Below are positions 1-5,481 of a stretch of 5,481 nucleotides of DNA, in pieces (position 1 is the first letter of the stretch; each line of letters starts with the position of its first letter). The notes below the pieces were generated by a model. The model saw only the letters and a list, made by a program, of their open reading frames with translations. It was not told where the DNA came from and ran no database searches. The DNA comes from Erysipelotrichaceae bacterium (GTDB lineage: Bacteria; Bacillota_I; Bacilli_A; Erysipelotrichales; Erysipelotrichaceae), in assembly GCA_017511325.1 (NCBI GenBank), contig JAFWKS010000069.1, forward strand, positions 1 to 5,481, written 5' to 3'. Made by a program: the position numbers and the translations under genes.

Positions 1-31
1 TAATATTGAAATAACAAGAGGGAAAAGAACT

Positions 32-1063
32 ATGTATTCATTCGCGAATGACTATTCAGAGGGCGCCTGCCCTAAGGTATTGGAAGATCTTATCAAAACC
101 AACGACGTTCAGACACCGGGATATGGAACGGACGTTTTCTGTGAAAGAGCTGAAAAGCTCATTAAGGACAAAGTCGGCAACGACAATGTCGATGTGCATT
201 TCATCACAGGTGGTACACCATGCAACGTACTGGCCATCACCCTGCTCAGAGCTCATGAAGCTGTGATCGCTGTAGAGACCGGCCACATCAACGTTCACGA
301 GACCGGAGCCATTGAAGCAACCGGCCACAAGATCATCACGGTCAAAGGAGTCGAGGGAAAGATCACGGCTCAGGAGATCAGAGATGTCGTCGCCTCCTAT
401 GACAATGAACACATGGTCAAACCGAAGATGGTCTTTATATCCAATGCCACTGAACTGGGAACGATCTACTTCAAGAATGAACTCAAAGAGATCTACAACA
501 CCTGCAAAGAACTGGGACTGTATCTCTATCTGGATGGTGCAAGGATCGGCAATGCCCTGACCGCCATCGGAAACGACATGGTCCTCAAGGATATCTGCCG
601 CTATACTGACATGTTCTATATCGGTGGGACCAAGAACGGTGCTTTGCTTGGAGAAGCGATGGTCATCAGGAACGATGCCTTAAAACCGGATTTCCGCTAT
701 ATAATAAAACAGCGCTGCTCAATGCTGGCAAAAGGCAGAGTCATCGGTTCACAGTTCATATCCCTGATGGAAGATGACCTCTATCTGCAAAACGCCAAAA
801 ATGCCAACATTATGGCACAGGCTCTTAAATACATCTTCACGCAGACAGGTATCAGACTTTACATCGATACCCCTACCAATCAGATCTTTCCGATCATCGA
901 AAACTCTCTTTTAAAGAAGATCGAAAACGACTACGTCGTGACCCCGTGGGGCAAATACGATGATGATCATACGATCGTCAGGTTCGTCTGTTCATGGGCC
1001 TGCAACAAAGACCACATCCAGGATTTCTTCAATGACCTGGACCGCTATATCAACGAAAAATAG
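32..1063 (+). CDS. Threonine-aldolase-type PLP-dependent lyase (beta-eliminating lyase family)
   Basis: Fold-type I PLP enzyme of 343 aa, a normal length for low-specificity L-threonine aldolases (LtaE-like), which cleave L-threonine or L-allo-threonine to glycine and acetaldehyde in the cytoplasm. Seen in the sequence: an N-terminal NDYSEGACP block and a GYGTD loop (residues 30-34); GGTPCN (60-65), matching the family's GGTQxN phosphate-binding turn; His85 in ETGHINVHETG, where the cofactor-stacking histidine is expected; LDGAR (167-171) with the Asp that pairs with the PLP pyridine nitrogen; GGTKNG with Lys201 as the Schiff-base lysine; and Arg317 in a RFVCSW block, likely binding the substrate carboxylate. 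The ATG is preceded by GAGGG at 18-22, with a 9-base spacer. No signal peptide or membrane segment is visible. The promoter is outside the window. The gene runs convergently into the next one. The family is secure. The exact substrate is not, since related enzymes act on other beta-hydroxy amino acids. Confidence 0.88.
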   Translation: MYSFANDYSEGACPKVLEDLIKTNDVQTPGYGTDVFCERAEKLIKDKVGNDNVDVHFITGGTPCNVLAITLLRAHEAVIAVETGHINVHETGAIEATGHKIITVKGVEGKITAQEIRDVVASYDNEHMVKPKMVFISNATELGTIYFKNELKEIYNTCKELGLYLYLDGARIGNALTAIGNDMVLKDICRYTDMFYIGGTKNGALLGEAMVIRNDALKPDFRYIIKQRCSMLAKGRVIGSQFISLMEDDLYLQNAKNANIMAQALKYIFTQTGIRLYIDTPTNQIFPIIENSLLKKIENDYVVTPWGKYDDDHTIVRFVCSWACNKDHIQDFFNDLDRYINEK

Positions 1064-1081
1064 AGCTTGTAGCTCTATTTT
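1057..1081. terminator. Bidirectional terminator hairpin shared by two convergent genes
   Basis: Perfect 11-bp inverted repeat, AAAATAGAGCT (1057-1067) and AGCTCTATTTT (1071-1081), around a TGT loop. Read on +, the right arm ends in TTTT; read on -, the complement of the A-run at 1056-1060 gives TTTTT. It can therefore end transcripts from both sides. It contains the TAG stop of the threonine-aldolase-type gene (1061-1063) and the TAG stop of the S66 peptidase gene (complement of 1075-1077). The stem is GC-poor, so its efficiency is uncertain. Confidence 0.75.
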
Positions 1082-2052
1082 AATTTGAATGAGATGCTGC
1101 CCTTTCCATCTTTATATTCCACTTTCGCCAGGGCACCGTTTATCAGTGTCATGTTCGGTGATGTATGGCCGATGTCCATTTCCAGGATGTGCGGGATCTT
1201 TCCCAGCGCCTTATCGGCAGCTTTGATGTAATCAAGCTTTTTATCTTCAACATTAGGGAACGCCGGTCTTGAGATCAGCACACCTTCACAATACCTGAAC
1301 CATCCCGCATTTTTAAACTGCAGGAGCGTCAGATAGAAATTGTAGGAAGACATATCAAAGATATCAAAATACCATACGATGCCGTCATCCTTATACCTGT
1401 CTATGAATTCATTGGTATGATCGAATCTCGTACCGATAAGTTTGTTTATCGATTCAATGCAGCCGCCGATCAGTCTTCCTTTAATGATCTGGTCTTTCTT
1501 GCATATCCATCTGACATCCTTATAGACTTCATTGCCTTCGATCTCGTCAAGGAACGTTCTGTATCTTCTGTATGAATTCTGTTTTACGATCTTCCCTTTG
1601 ATGAAATCAAGGAAATCTCTTTGACTGCGGTTTCCTTCAAAGATGAAACCTGCTCCGTTTCTTCCATATATCGTCGCGATATCAAGACCTGTCGTGATCG
1701 GAAAAAGGATATTGGTGGGATCAGACATGCCTGAGATCCACTTGGGATTGTTTTTTATGATGTCAAAGTCGACATATTCCATCATCTCCAGCATGAAATC
1801 ACCGCCGGCTGCGCACATGATGAAATCAGTTTTTTCATCAAGGAAGAGCTCTTCAAGTTCTCTGGCCCTTTTCCTGCCGCTGGCAGAACGGGGATTATTG
1901 ACTCTGACCGATGCAGTCTCTTTGAGATGATAACCCAGTGACTTCAAGAATCTGTTCGATTCTTCAAACTCATCAAGCTTGCGTCCGACACCGGCACTCG
2001 GTGCACAGATACCGATGACACCGTTTTCTTTGAGAAATTGCGGATATAGCAT
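1075..2052 (-). CDS. S66-family LD-carboxypeptidase (MccF/LdcA-like)
   Basis: A 325-aa peptidase of MEROPS family S66. Known members are cytoplasmic LD-carboxypeptidases, which remove the terminal D-Ala from murein tetrapeptides during recycling, and MccF, which cleaves microcin C. Seen in the sequence: an N-terminal GVIGICAPSAG strand-turn; AAGGD (81-85) at the usual RGG turn; the nucleophile elbow SGMSDPT with Ser110; the TTGLDIATIYG block (120-130) of the Bacillota-type subfamily; KGRLIGGC (191-198); the acid region IVWYFDIFD (225-233); and the catalytic His296 in DIGHTSP. The catalytic Glu expected near residue 230 appears to be Asp230. No signal peptide is present, which fits cytoplasmic recycling. 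The ATG follows GGGAGGT (complement of 2063-2069) at about 10 bases. It is transcribed divergently from the cold-shock gene. The family is secure; a role in murein recycling versus self-protection against a peptide-nucleotide cannot be told from sequence. Confidence 0.87.
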   Translation of the reverse strand: MLYPQFLKENGVIGICAPSAGVGRKLDEFEESNRFLKSLGYHLKETASVRVNNPRSASGRKRARELEELFLDEKTDFIMCAAGGDFMLEMMEYVDFDIIKNNPKWISGMSDPTNILFPITTGLDIATIYGRNGAGFIFEGNRSQRDFLDFIKGKIVKQNSYRRYRTFLDEIEGNEVYKDVRWICKKDQIIKGRLIGGCIESINKLIGTRFDHTNEFIDRYKDDGIVWYFDIFDMSSYNFYLTLLQFKNAGWFRYCEGVLISRPAFPNVEDKKLDYIKAADKALGKIPHILEMDIGHTSPNMTLINGALAKVEYKDGKGSISFKLK

Positions 2053-2091
2053 TTTTTTGAGTACCTCCCTTGCAATTTTGGTGACAAAACA

Positions 2092-2119
2092 ATTGTATTC
2101 ACTTTTATTTTATTCTAAA
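2092..2119 (-). promoter_or_regulatory. Possible sigma-A promoter for the S66 peptidase gene
   Basis: Read on -, TACAAT (complement of 2092-2097) matches 5 of 6 of the -10 consensus. TTTAGA (complement of 2114-2119) matches 4 of 6 of the -35 consensus, with a 16-base spacer. This would give a leader of roughly 33 bases ending at the GGGAGGT ribosome binding site. The -35 is weak and the region is AT-rich, so chance matches are likely. Confidence 0.35.
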
Positions 2120-2121
2120 AT
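2093..2121 (+). promoter_or_regulatory. Possible sigma-A promoter for the cold-shock gene
   Basis: TTGTAT (2093-2098), a 17-base spacer, then TAAAAT (2116-2121), which matches 5 of 6 of the -10 consensus; the -35 keeps only TTG. Transcription would start near 2128, leaving a leader of about 33 bases before the ATG. That is far shorter than the long thermosensing leader of E. coli cspA. It overlaps the candidate promoter on the other strand, so the two directions may compete. Confidence 0.4.
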
Positions 2122-2125
2122 AAAA
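2103..2125. repeat. Perfect A/T palindrome in the divergent promoter region
   Basis: TTTTATTTTA (2103-2112) and TAAAATAAAA (2116-2125) form a perfect 10-bp inverted repeat around TTC. It lies in the gap between the divergent peptidase and cold-shock genes and overlaps the -10 of the csp promoter candidate and the -35 of the opposite candidate. It could be an operator, a DNA-bending or UP-like element, or chance in AT-rich DNA. It lacks the flanking context of a terminator. Confidence 0.45.
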
Positions 2126-2160
2126 ATGCATATAGATTTTTTTGCTAGTAAAGGGGATTT

Positions 2161-2358
2161 ATGACAGGTAAGGTTAAGTGGTTTAACGCCGCTAAGGGTT
2201 ATGGCTTTATCACCGGAGATGACGGCAAAGCAGTATTCGTACATTTCTCAGCTATCCAAGTCGATGGATACAAAACATTAGATGAAGGCCAAGCCGTTGA
2301 ATATGAAGTTAACGATGGTGAAAAAGGCCCTCAGGCTGTTGATGTAAAGAAGATTTAA
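2161..2358 (+). CDS. csp: Cold-shock protein (CspA/CspB family)
   Basis: A 65-aa single-domain cold-shock protein, the full family length (65-70 aa). It is a five-stranded OB-fold that binds single-stranded RNA or DNA and melts RNA structure at low temperature or during growth transitions. Seen in the sequence: KVKWFN (4-9) starting strand 1; RNP1 as KGYGFI (12-17); RNP2 as VFVHFS (25-30); and the nucleic-acid-stacking aromatics Trp7, Phe16, Phe26, His28 and Phe29. The C-terminus GPQAVDVKK is typical. The ATG lies only 4 bases after AAGGGG (2151-2156), a rather short spacer. The gene is monocistronic: divergent promoter region upstream, strong terminator downstream. Nothing distinguishes a cold-inducible copy from a constitutive one. 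Confidence 0.96.
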   Translation: MTGKVKWFNAAKGYGFITGDDGKAVFVHFSAIQVDGYKTLDEGQAVEYEVNDGEKGPQAVDVKKI

Positions 2359-2377
2359 TTGCAATAGATTAGACCTT

Positions 2378-2413
2378 AAAAACGAGTTCACTGAACTCGT
2401 TTTTTCTTTTTTT
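2378..2413. terminator. Intrinsic terminator of csp, probably bidirectional
   Basis: AACGAGTT (2381-2388) and AACTCGTT (2394-2401) form an 8-bp stem with a CACTG loop, extendable by three A-T pairs (2378-2380 with 2402-2404). On + it is followed by an interrupted T-run through 2413, the best terminator in the window, about 20 bases past the csp stop. Read on -, the complement of 2378-2382 gives TTTTT after the stem, so it can also back up termination of clpB transcripts. Confidence 0.9.
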
Positions 2414-2453
2414 AAACAAGGCAGACTCATCTTGTGATGATATATAAACAATG

Positions 2454-2479
2454 AAAAGAAGGCTTAATCAAGCCTTCTT
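2454..2479 (-). terminator. clpB: Terminator hairpin at the clpB 3' end
   Basis: Read on -, AAGAAGGCTT (complement of 2470-2479) and AAGCCTTCTT (complement of 2456-2465) form a perfect 10-bp stem with a 4-base loop, followed by a short T-run (TTTT across 2457-2454). The clpB TAA stop (complement of 2464-2466) lies at the loop and 3' arm, so the hairpin includes the last codons. The T-run is short, and the bidirectional csp terminator immediately beyond may complete termination. Confidence 0.7.
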
Positions 2480-5016
2480 ATTACATAGTTCTTGCCATCT
2501 GAATCGACCTCGATCTTCTTGGCGTCATAATTCTCCAACAGGAACTTGGCGATCAGAGATTCGACTTCTCTTTGAATGTGACGTTTCATCGGACGGGCAC
2601 CGTATGTCTCATCAAAGCCCATTTCAATGATCCTGTCCATCGCTTTTGGCGTAACGGTCAGTTCAATGTCGTTCTCCGCAAGACGTTTCTTGAGGATGTT
2701 CAGGAACTTCTGCGCAACTTTGACGATCATTTCCTTATCCAGTGGATTGAATACGATGATCTCGTCGATACGGTTGATGAATTCCGGTTTGAAAGTCATC
2801 TTGACGGCTTCTTCATATTCCTTCTGTTTCTTTTCCTTATCAGGTTCAAACGCATATTCTGAACCAAGGTTGGAAGTCATGATGATGATCGTGTTCTTGA
2901 AATCGACTGTCACACCTTTTGAATCGGTGATACGTCCATCATCAAGGATCTGTAGCAGGATGTTGAAGACATCCGGATGAGCTTTTTCAATCTCATCAAG
3001 CAGTACGATCGAATATGGTTTTCTTCTTACCGCTTCTGTGAGCTGTCCGCCTTCCTCATAGCCTACATATCCTGGAGGAGCACCGATGAGTCTGGAAACG
3101 GAGAACTTCTCCATATATTCGGACATATCGATCCTGACGATCTTGGATTCATCATCAAAGAGCTGTTCAGCCAGAGCCTTGGCAACTTCAGTCTTGCCGA
3201 CACCGGTAGGACCCAAGAACATGAATGAACCGATCGGCCTGTTGGTGTCTGATACCTGAGCCTTCGATCTTAAGATCGCGTCCGTAACAAGATCGAGTGC
3301 TTCATCCTGACCGACGACTCTGACTGCGAGCTGGTCTTTTAGATGCAGGAGCTTTTCTCTTTGCGAAGACAACAGTTTGGAGACTTCGATGTGCGTCCAC
3401 TTGGATACGACCTTGGCAATGCTTTCCTCATCAACGACTTCTGAAAGCATTCTGCCTTCATCTTCGTTGGAGAGATCATTGAGCTGTTTTTCCAGGTTTG
3501 GAATGGTCTCATACTGCAGTTTTGAAGCTTTCTCATAATCGGCGCTGCTTTGTGCTTCCGACATTTCAAGTTTGGCTCTTTCCAGCTCTTCCTTTATTTC
3601 CTTGACTTTGCCCAGATCTTCCTTTTCCTTGATCCATCTGGCATCGAGAACAGCTTTCTTCTCCTTAAGAGTTTCCAGATCCTTGTCCAGTTCTTCCAGA
3701 CGTTTCTTGGCCTTTTCATCTTCCGTCTCTTTCTTCAAGGAGACTTTTTCTATCTCCAGTGTATCGATCTTCCTGGTGAGTTCATCAAGTTCGACCGGTT
3801 TGGAATCCATTTCAACTCTGGTTGCGGCACAGGCCTCATCGACCAGGTCGATCGCCTTATCCGGCAGGAAACGGTCAGAGATATAGCGGTCAGAAAGCGT
3901 AGCAGCGGCAATGATCGCATCATCCTTGATCTTGACACCATGATGGGCTTCAAAACGATCTTTCAATCCTCTCAAGATCGAGATCGTATCTTCAACGCTC
4001 GGTTCATCGACACTGACCTTCTGGAATCTTCTTTCCAGTGCGGAGTCTTTTTCGATATACTGGCGGTATTCGTTGAAAGTCGTGGCACCGATGCATCTCA
4101 GTTCTCCTCTTGCCAGCATCGGCTTGAGCAGATTGGCGGCATCCATGGCACCTTCACTCTTTCTGGCACCGACCAGGTTGTGGATCTCATCAATGAACAG
4201 GATGATCCTGCCATCGGCGTTTTCGATCTCTTTAAGTACAGCCTTTAAACGCTCTTCAAATTCACCACGATACTTGGCACCGGCGATCAAAGAGCCCATG
4301 TCAAGTTCGATCAGGTCCTTGTCTTTTAAACCGAGAGGAACATCGTTATTGAAGATACGCCAGGCGAGTCCTTCAACGATCGCCGTCTTGCCTACACCAG
4401 GTTCACCGATCAAAACCGGATTGTTCTTGGTCTTGCGGGAAAGGATCTCGATGACCCTTCTTATTTCATCATCACGGCCGATGACCGGGTCGATTTTGCC
4501 GTTGCGCACATCATCGACCAGATTACGTCCGTATTTCTTTAATGGGTTGAGGTTGTTTTCATCTTCTTTGTTGTTGATCATAGTCGCACCCCTTTCTATT
4601 GAATATCGGTCTTCAAGGTCATTCCTTGAAAAACGACAGTATTTGCATAATTCAGCGCATACAGCTGAGTTGTTGAACAGTGTGGCGATAAACATATCGA
4701 ACATGGAGATATATTTATCCTTGCGCTGTTTGGATTTTCTTTCCGCCTCCAGATATGCATTGTATACATAATGATCGACGTTTGGATTGGCTGCACTGTC
4801 TGATACAGGAAGCTTTGAAAGATACTGATCATTTATCGATATAAGTCTGTTTACATCGGTATGGAAACTGTTCAGCATTTCCATGATATCGGAATCATTG
4901 AGGAATGCTGCCATCATATGTTCAGAACTCAGTTCAGGATTCTTGTTTTCCGTACATATCTGCAGAGCCTTCATTAATATTTCCTGGAGTTTTTCCGTCA
5001 TTAATTCAGGATTCAT
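2464..5016 (-). CDS. clpB: ClpB protein disaggregase (Hsp104/ClpB AAA+ chaperone)
   Basis: Hexameric ATP-driven disaggregase that threads aggregated proteins through its pore with help from DnaK/DnaJ. Length is 850 aa from the ATG at 5016; family members are usually 850-870. Domains: Clp N-domain, about 1-145, quite diverged; NBD1 with Walker A GEPGVGKT (204-211), pore-loop Tyr249 in KYRG, Walker B LFIDE (273-277) and arginine fingers in LERRF (Arg330, Arg331); a coiled-coil M-domain, about 403-523, with the typical WIKEKEDL and [10 protein letters not shown] blocks; NBD2 with Walker A GPTGVGKT (602-609), pore loop GYVGY (649-653), Walker B VLLDE (671-675) and sensor 2 GARP (806-809). The full M-domain and absence of an obvious ClpP-binding IGF-type loop argue for ClpB over ClpC. 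A GTG 21 bases upstream keeps the frame open, but it lies inside CIRCE and before AAAGGAGG, so the ATG is the start. It follows dnaJ by 71 bases under a CIRCE operator. Confidence 0.98.
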   Translation of the reverse strand: MNPELMTEKLQEILMKALQICTENKNPELSSEHMMAAFLNDSDIMEMLNSFHTDVNRLISINDQYLSKLPVSDSAANPNVDHYVYNAYLEAERKSKQRKDKYISMFDMFIATLFNNSAVCAELCKYCRFSRNDLEDRYSIERGATMINNKEDENNLNPLKKYGRNLVDDVRNGKIDPVIGRDDEIRRVIEILSRKTKNNPVLIGEPGVGKTAIVEGLAWRIFNNDVPLGLKDKDLIELDMGSLIAGAKYRGEFEERLKAVLKEIENADGRIILFIDEIHNLVGARKSEGAMDAANLLKPMLARGELRCIGATTFNEYRQYIEKDSALERRFQKVSVDEPSVEDTISILRGLKDRFEAHHGVKIKDDAIIAAATLSDRYISDRFLPDKAIDLVDEACAATRVEMDSKPVELDELTRKIDTLEIEKVSLKKETEDEKAKKRLEELDKDLETLKEKKAVLDARWIKEKEDLGKVKEIKEELERAKLEMSEAQSSADYEKASKLQYETIPNLEKQLNDLSNEDEGRMLSEVVDEESIAKVVSKWTHIEVSKLLSSQREKLLHLKDQLAVRVVGQDEALDLVTDAILRSKAQVSDTNRPIGSFMFLGPTGVGKTEVAKALAEQLFDDESKIVRIDMSEYMEKFSVSRLIGAPPGYVGYEEGGQLTEAVRRKPYSIVLLDEIEKAHPDVFNILLQILDDGRITDSKGVTVDFKNTIIIMTSNLGSEYAFEPDKEKKQKEYEEAVKMTFKPEFINRIDEIIVFNPLDKEMIVKVAQKFLNILKKRLAENDIELTVTPKAMDRIIEMGFDETYGARPMKRHIQREVESLIAKFLLENYDAKKIEVDSDGKNYVIRRLD
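4579..4595 (-). promoter_or_regulatory. clpB: Candidate internal ribosome binding site and start for a short ClpB isoform
   Basis: Inside clpB on -, AAAGGGGTG (complement of 4587-4595) lies 5 bases before an in-frame ATG (complement of 4579-4581, Met146 of the full protein). The match to AAAGGAGGTG is good and the spacing works. Met146 falls at the linker between the N-domain and NBD1. E. coli clpB is known to start internally at GUG codon 149 to make an isoform lacking the N-domain. Here the product would be about 705 aa. Its use in this organism is inferred. Confidence 0.6.
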
Positions 5017-5024
5017 ATCTGTTA

Positions 5025-5032
5025 CCTCCTTT
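5025..5032 (-). promoter_or_regulatory. clpB: clpB Shine-Dalgarno sequence that fixes the start
   Basis: AAAGGAGG (complement of 5025-5032) is a near-perfect anti-16S match, 8 bases before the ATG at 5016. It rules out the upstream in-frame GTG at 5037, which precedes it. Its first two bases are the last two of the CIRCE right arm, so the operator and the ribosome binding site directly abut. Confidence 0.92.
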
Positions 5033-5057
5033 AGCACTATTAATAATTGAGTGCTAA
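5031..5057. promoter_or_regulatory. CIRCE operator (HrcA binding site) for clpB
   Basis: TTAGCACTA (5031-5039), 9 bases (5040-5048), GAGTGCTAA (5049-5057). The consensus is TTAGCACTC-N9-GAGTGCTAA, so 17 of 18 arm positions match and only the ninth base of one arm differs. HrcA represses dnaK and groE operons through this element in many bacteria and is inactivated by heat or GroEL titration. It lies in the dnaJ-clpB gap just before the clpB ribosome binding site, which makes clpB an HrcA target. No CtsR-type heptad repeat is visible in the gap. Confidence 0.95.
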
Positions 5058-5070
5058 CAACAAGCCTTTA

Positions 5071-5096
5071 TTTAAGTAGGACAGCGCCTACTTAAA
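5071..5096 (-). other. Intercistronic hairpin overlapping the dnaJ stop codon
   Basis: TTTAAGTAGG (5071-5080) and CCTACTTAAA (5087-5096) form a perfect 10-bp inverted repeat with a 6-base loop. The dnaJ TAG (complement of 5088-5090) lies in one arm. Read on -, the stem is followed by TAAAGGC rather than a T-run, so it is not a convincing complete terminator. It may attenuate readthrough into clpB, protect the dnaJ 3' end, or be a processing site. Confidence 0.6.
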
Positions 5097-5481
5097 TGAT
5101 TTCTTGAATTTATCGAACACGTTTTCTTTCTTGCGGTTGGCCAGTTTTTCGTAGAGTTCCTTTTCTTCCCTGGAAAGCTTCTTAGGGATCTCGACGCGGA
5201 CTTCCACATACTGGTCACCGACGTTCTTGCTTCTAAGGTCCTTTACTCCATAACCTTTTAAACGAAGCTGCTGACCCGGCTGTGTTCCGGCCGGGATCGT
5301 CAGTTCAACATCGCCGTAAGCCGTCGGCACATCAACTACCGTACCGATCGTCGCATCTACGCTGGAGATCGGAACACTGATGTGGATGTTGTTGCCTTCT
5401 CTTGTAAAGTACTTGTGTGGCTTTACTCTTACTTCGATATACAAATCGCCGTTAGGACCGCCGTTTTCACCGCGCTCGCCA
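5088..5481 (-). CDS. dnaJ: Chaperone protein DnaJ (Hsp40), C-terminal part, cut by the window edge
   Basis: Co-chaperone that binds unfolded clients, stimulates DnaK ATP hydrolysis and, with DnaK, recruits ClpB to aggregates. About 131 codons are visible, and the frame stays open to the right edge, so the J-domain, Gly/Phe linker and zinc fingers lie outside. Visible blocks are typical of the DnaJ C-terminal domains: GGPNGDLYIEV at the junction, HKYFTREGNN, ISVPIS, VDVPTAYGDVEL, IPAGTQPGQQLRLKG, GDQYVEVRVEIP and LSREEKELYEKLA. The end is a short basic tail (KFKKSFK). An in-frame TTG at 5444 is an internal Leu codon, not a start. The gene precedes clpB in the same direction with a 71-base gap, consistent with the usual hrcA-grpE-dnaK-dnaJ cluster lying further right, which the window does not show. 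Confidence 0.96.
   Translation of the reverse strand, partial: GERGENGGPNGDLYIEVRVKPHKYFTREGNNIHISVPISSVDATIGTVVDVPTAYGDVELTIPAGTQPGQQLRLKGYGVKDLRSKNVGDQYVEVRVEIPKKLSREEKELYEKLANRKKENVFDKFKKSFK

Noticed and set aside
56..412. Open frame of 118 codons on - opposite the threonine-aldolase-type gene.
   Set aside because: It is a shadow of the conserved + strand gene with no promoter, ribosome binding site or recognisable motif.
1979..2164. Open frame on + running from the peptidase start through the intergenic region into csp.
   Set aside because: It begins antisense to the S66 gene, crosses the AT-rich promoter region, and ends at the csp start codon (ATGA-type overlap). Its protein looks random; chance overlap is the simplest explanation.
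2416..2435. Short inverted repeat ACAAG...CTTGT between csp and clpB.
   Set aside because: It has only 5 bp of stem with a 10-base loop and no T-run. The real terminators lie on either side.
3550..4771. Two long open frames on + (3550-4248 and 4073-4771, 232 codons each).
   Set aside because: Both are antisense to the clpB coding sequence, whose protein is unmistakable. They resemble no family, are low-complexity Ser/Phe/Leu-rich, and show no convincing ribosome binding site.
2464..5016. ClpC or ClpE instead of ClpB.
   Set aside because: The long four-motif M-domain with WIKEKEDL and [10 protein letters not shown], no zinc finger, and no obvious ClpP-binding IGF-type loop after NBD2 Walker B all point to ClpB.
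5017..5037. GTG at 5037 as an upstream start for ClpB (seven extra residues).
   Set aside because: The GTG lies within the CIRCE right arm and upstream of the AAAGGAGG that is ideally spaced for the ATG at 5016. The protein from MNPE matches the usual ClpB N-terminus.
5088..5444. Separate 118-aa gene starting at TTG 5444.
   Set aside because: The frame continues upstream to the window edge with DnaJ-like sequence (GGPNGD). The TTG encodes Leu in the conserved GDLYIEV block of DnaJ.

Overview
The window looks like a low-to-moderate GC Bacillota chromosome. Supporting signs are strong AGGAGG-type ribosome binding sites, a heat-shock gene under a CIRCE operator, and an S66 carboxypeptidase of a type I associate with Firmicutes. 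Placement in Erysipelotrichia or a nearby lineage is only an impression from the protein sequences. All the genes are housekeeping or stress genes. I see no mobile element, CRISPR array, tRNA or rRNA, and no intergenic stretch longer than about 110 bases.

Layout from left to right: (1) a PLP-dependent threonine-aldolase-type enzyme on +, 32-1063; (2) a convergent S66 LD-carboxypeptidase on -, 1075-2052, the pair sharing one hairpin that contains both stop codons; (3) a 108-base divergent promoter region, 2053-2160, holding a perfect 10-bp A/T palindrome; (4) a 65-aa cold-shock protein on +, 2161-2358, with a clear intrinsic terminator; (5) clpB on -, 2464-5016, ending convergently against csp; (6) the C-terminal part of dnaJ on -, 5088-5481, cut by the right edge.

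The biologically coherent part is dnaJ-clpB. DnaJ delivers aggregated clients to DnaK, and the DnaK system cooperates with the ClpB disaggregase. Between the two genes lie a hairpin overlapping the dnaJ stop and a near-perfect CIRCE operator (TTAGCACTA-N9-GAGTGCTAA) abutting the clpB Shine-Dalgarno. This places clpB under HrcA control, probably as an extension of the dnaK-dnaJ regulon. Inside clpB, an AUG with its own good Shine-Dalgarno sits at the junction of the N-domain and NBD1. That is where E. coli clpB uses a second start to make an N-domain-less isoform.

I do not see a new multi-gene system. The observations most worth checking are the internal clpB start, the CIRCE-controlled dnaJ-clpB junction, the habit of embedding stop codons in 3' hairpins, and an apparent Glu-to-Asp change at the catalytic acid of the S66 peptidase.
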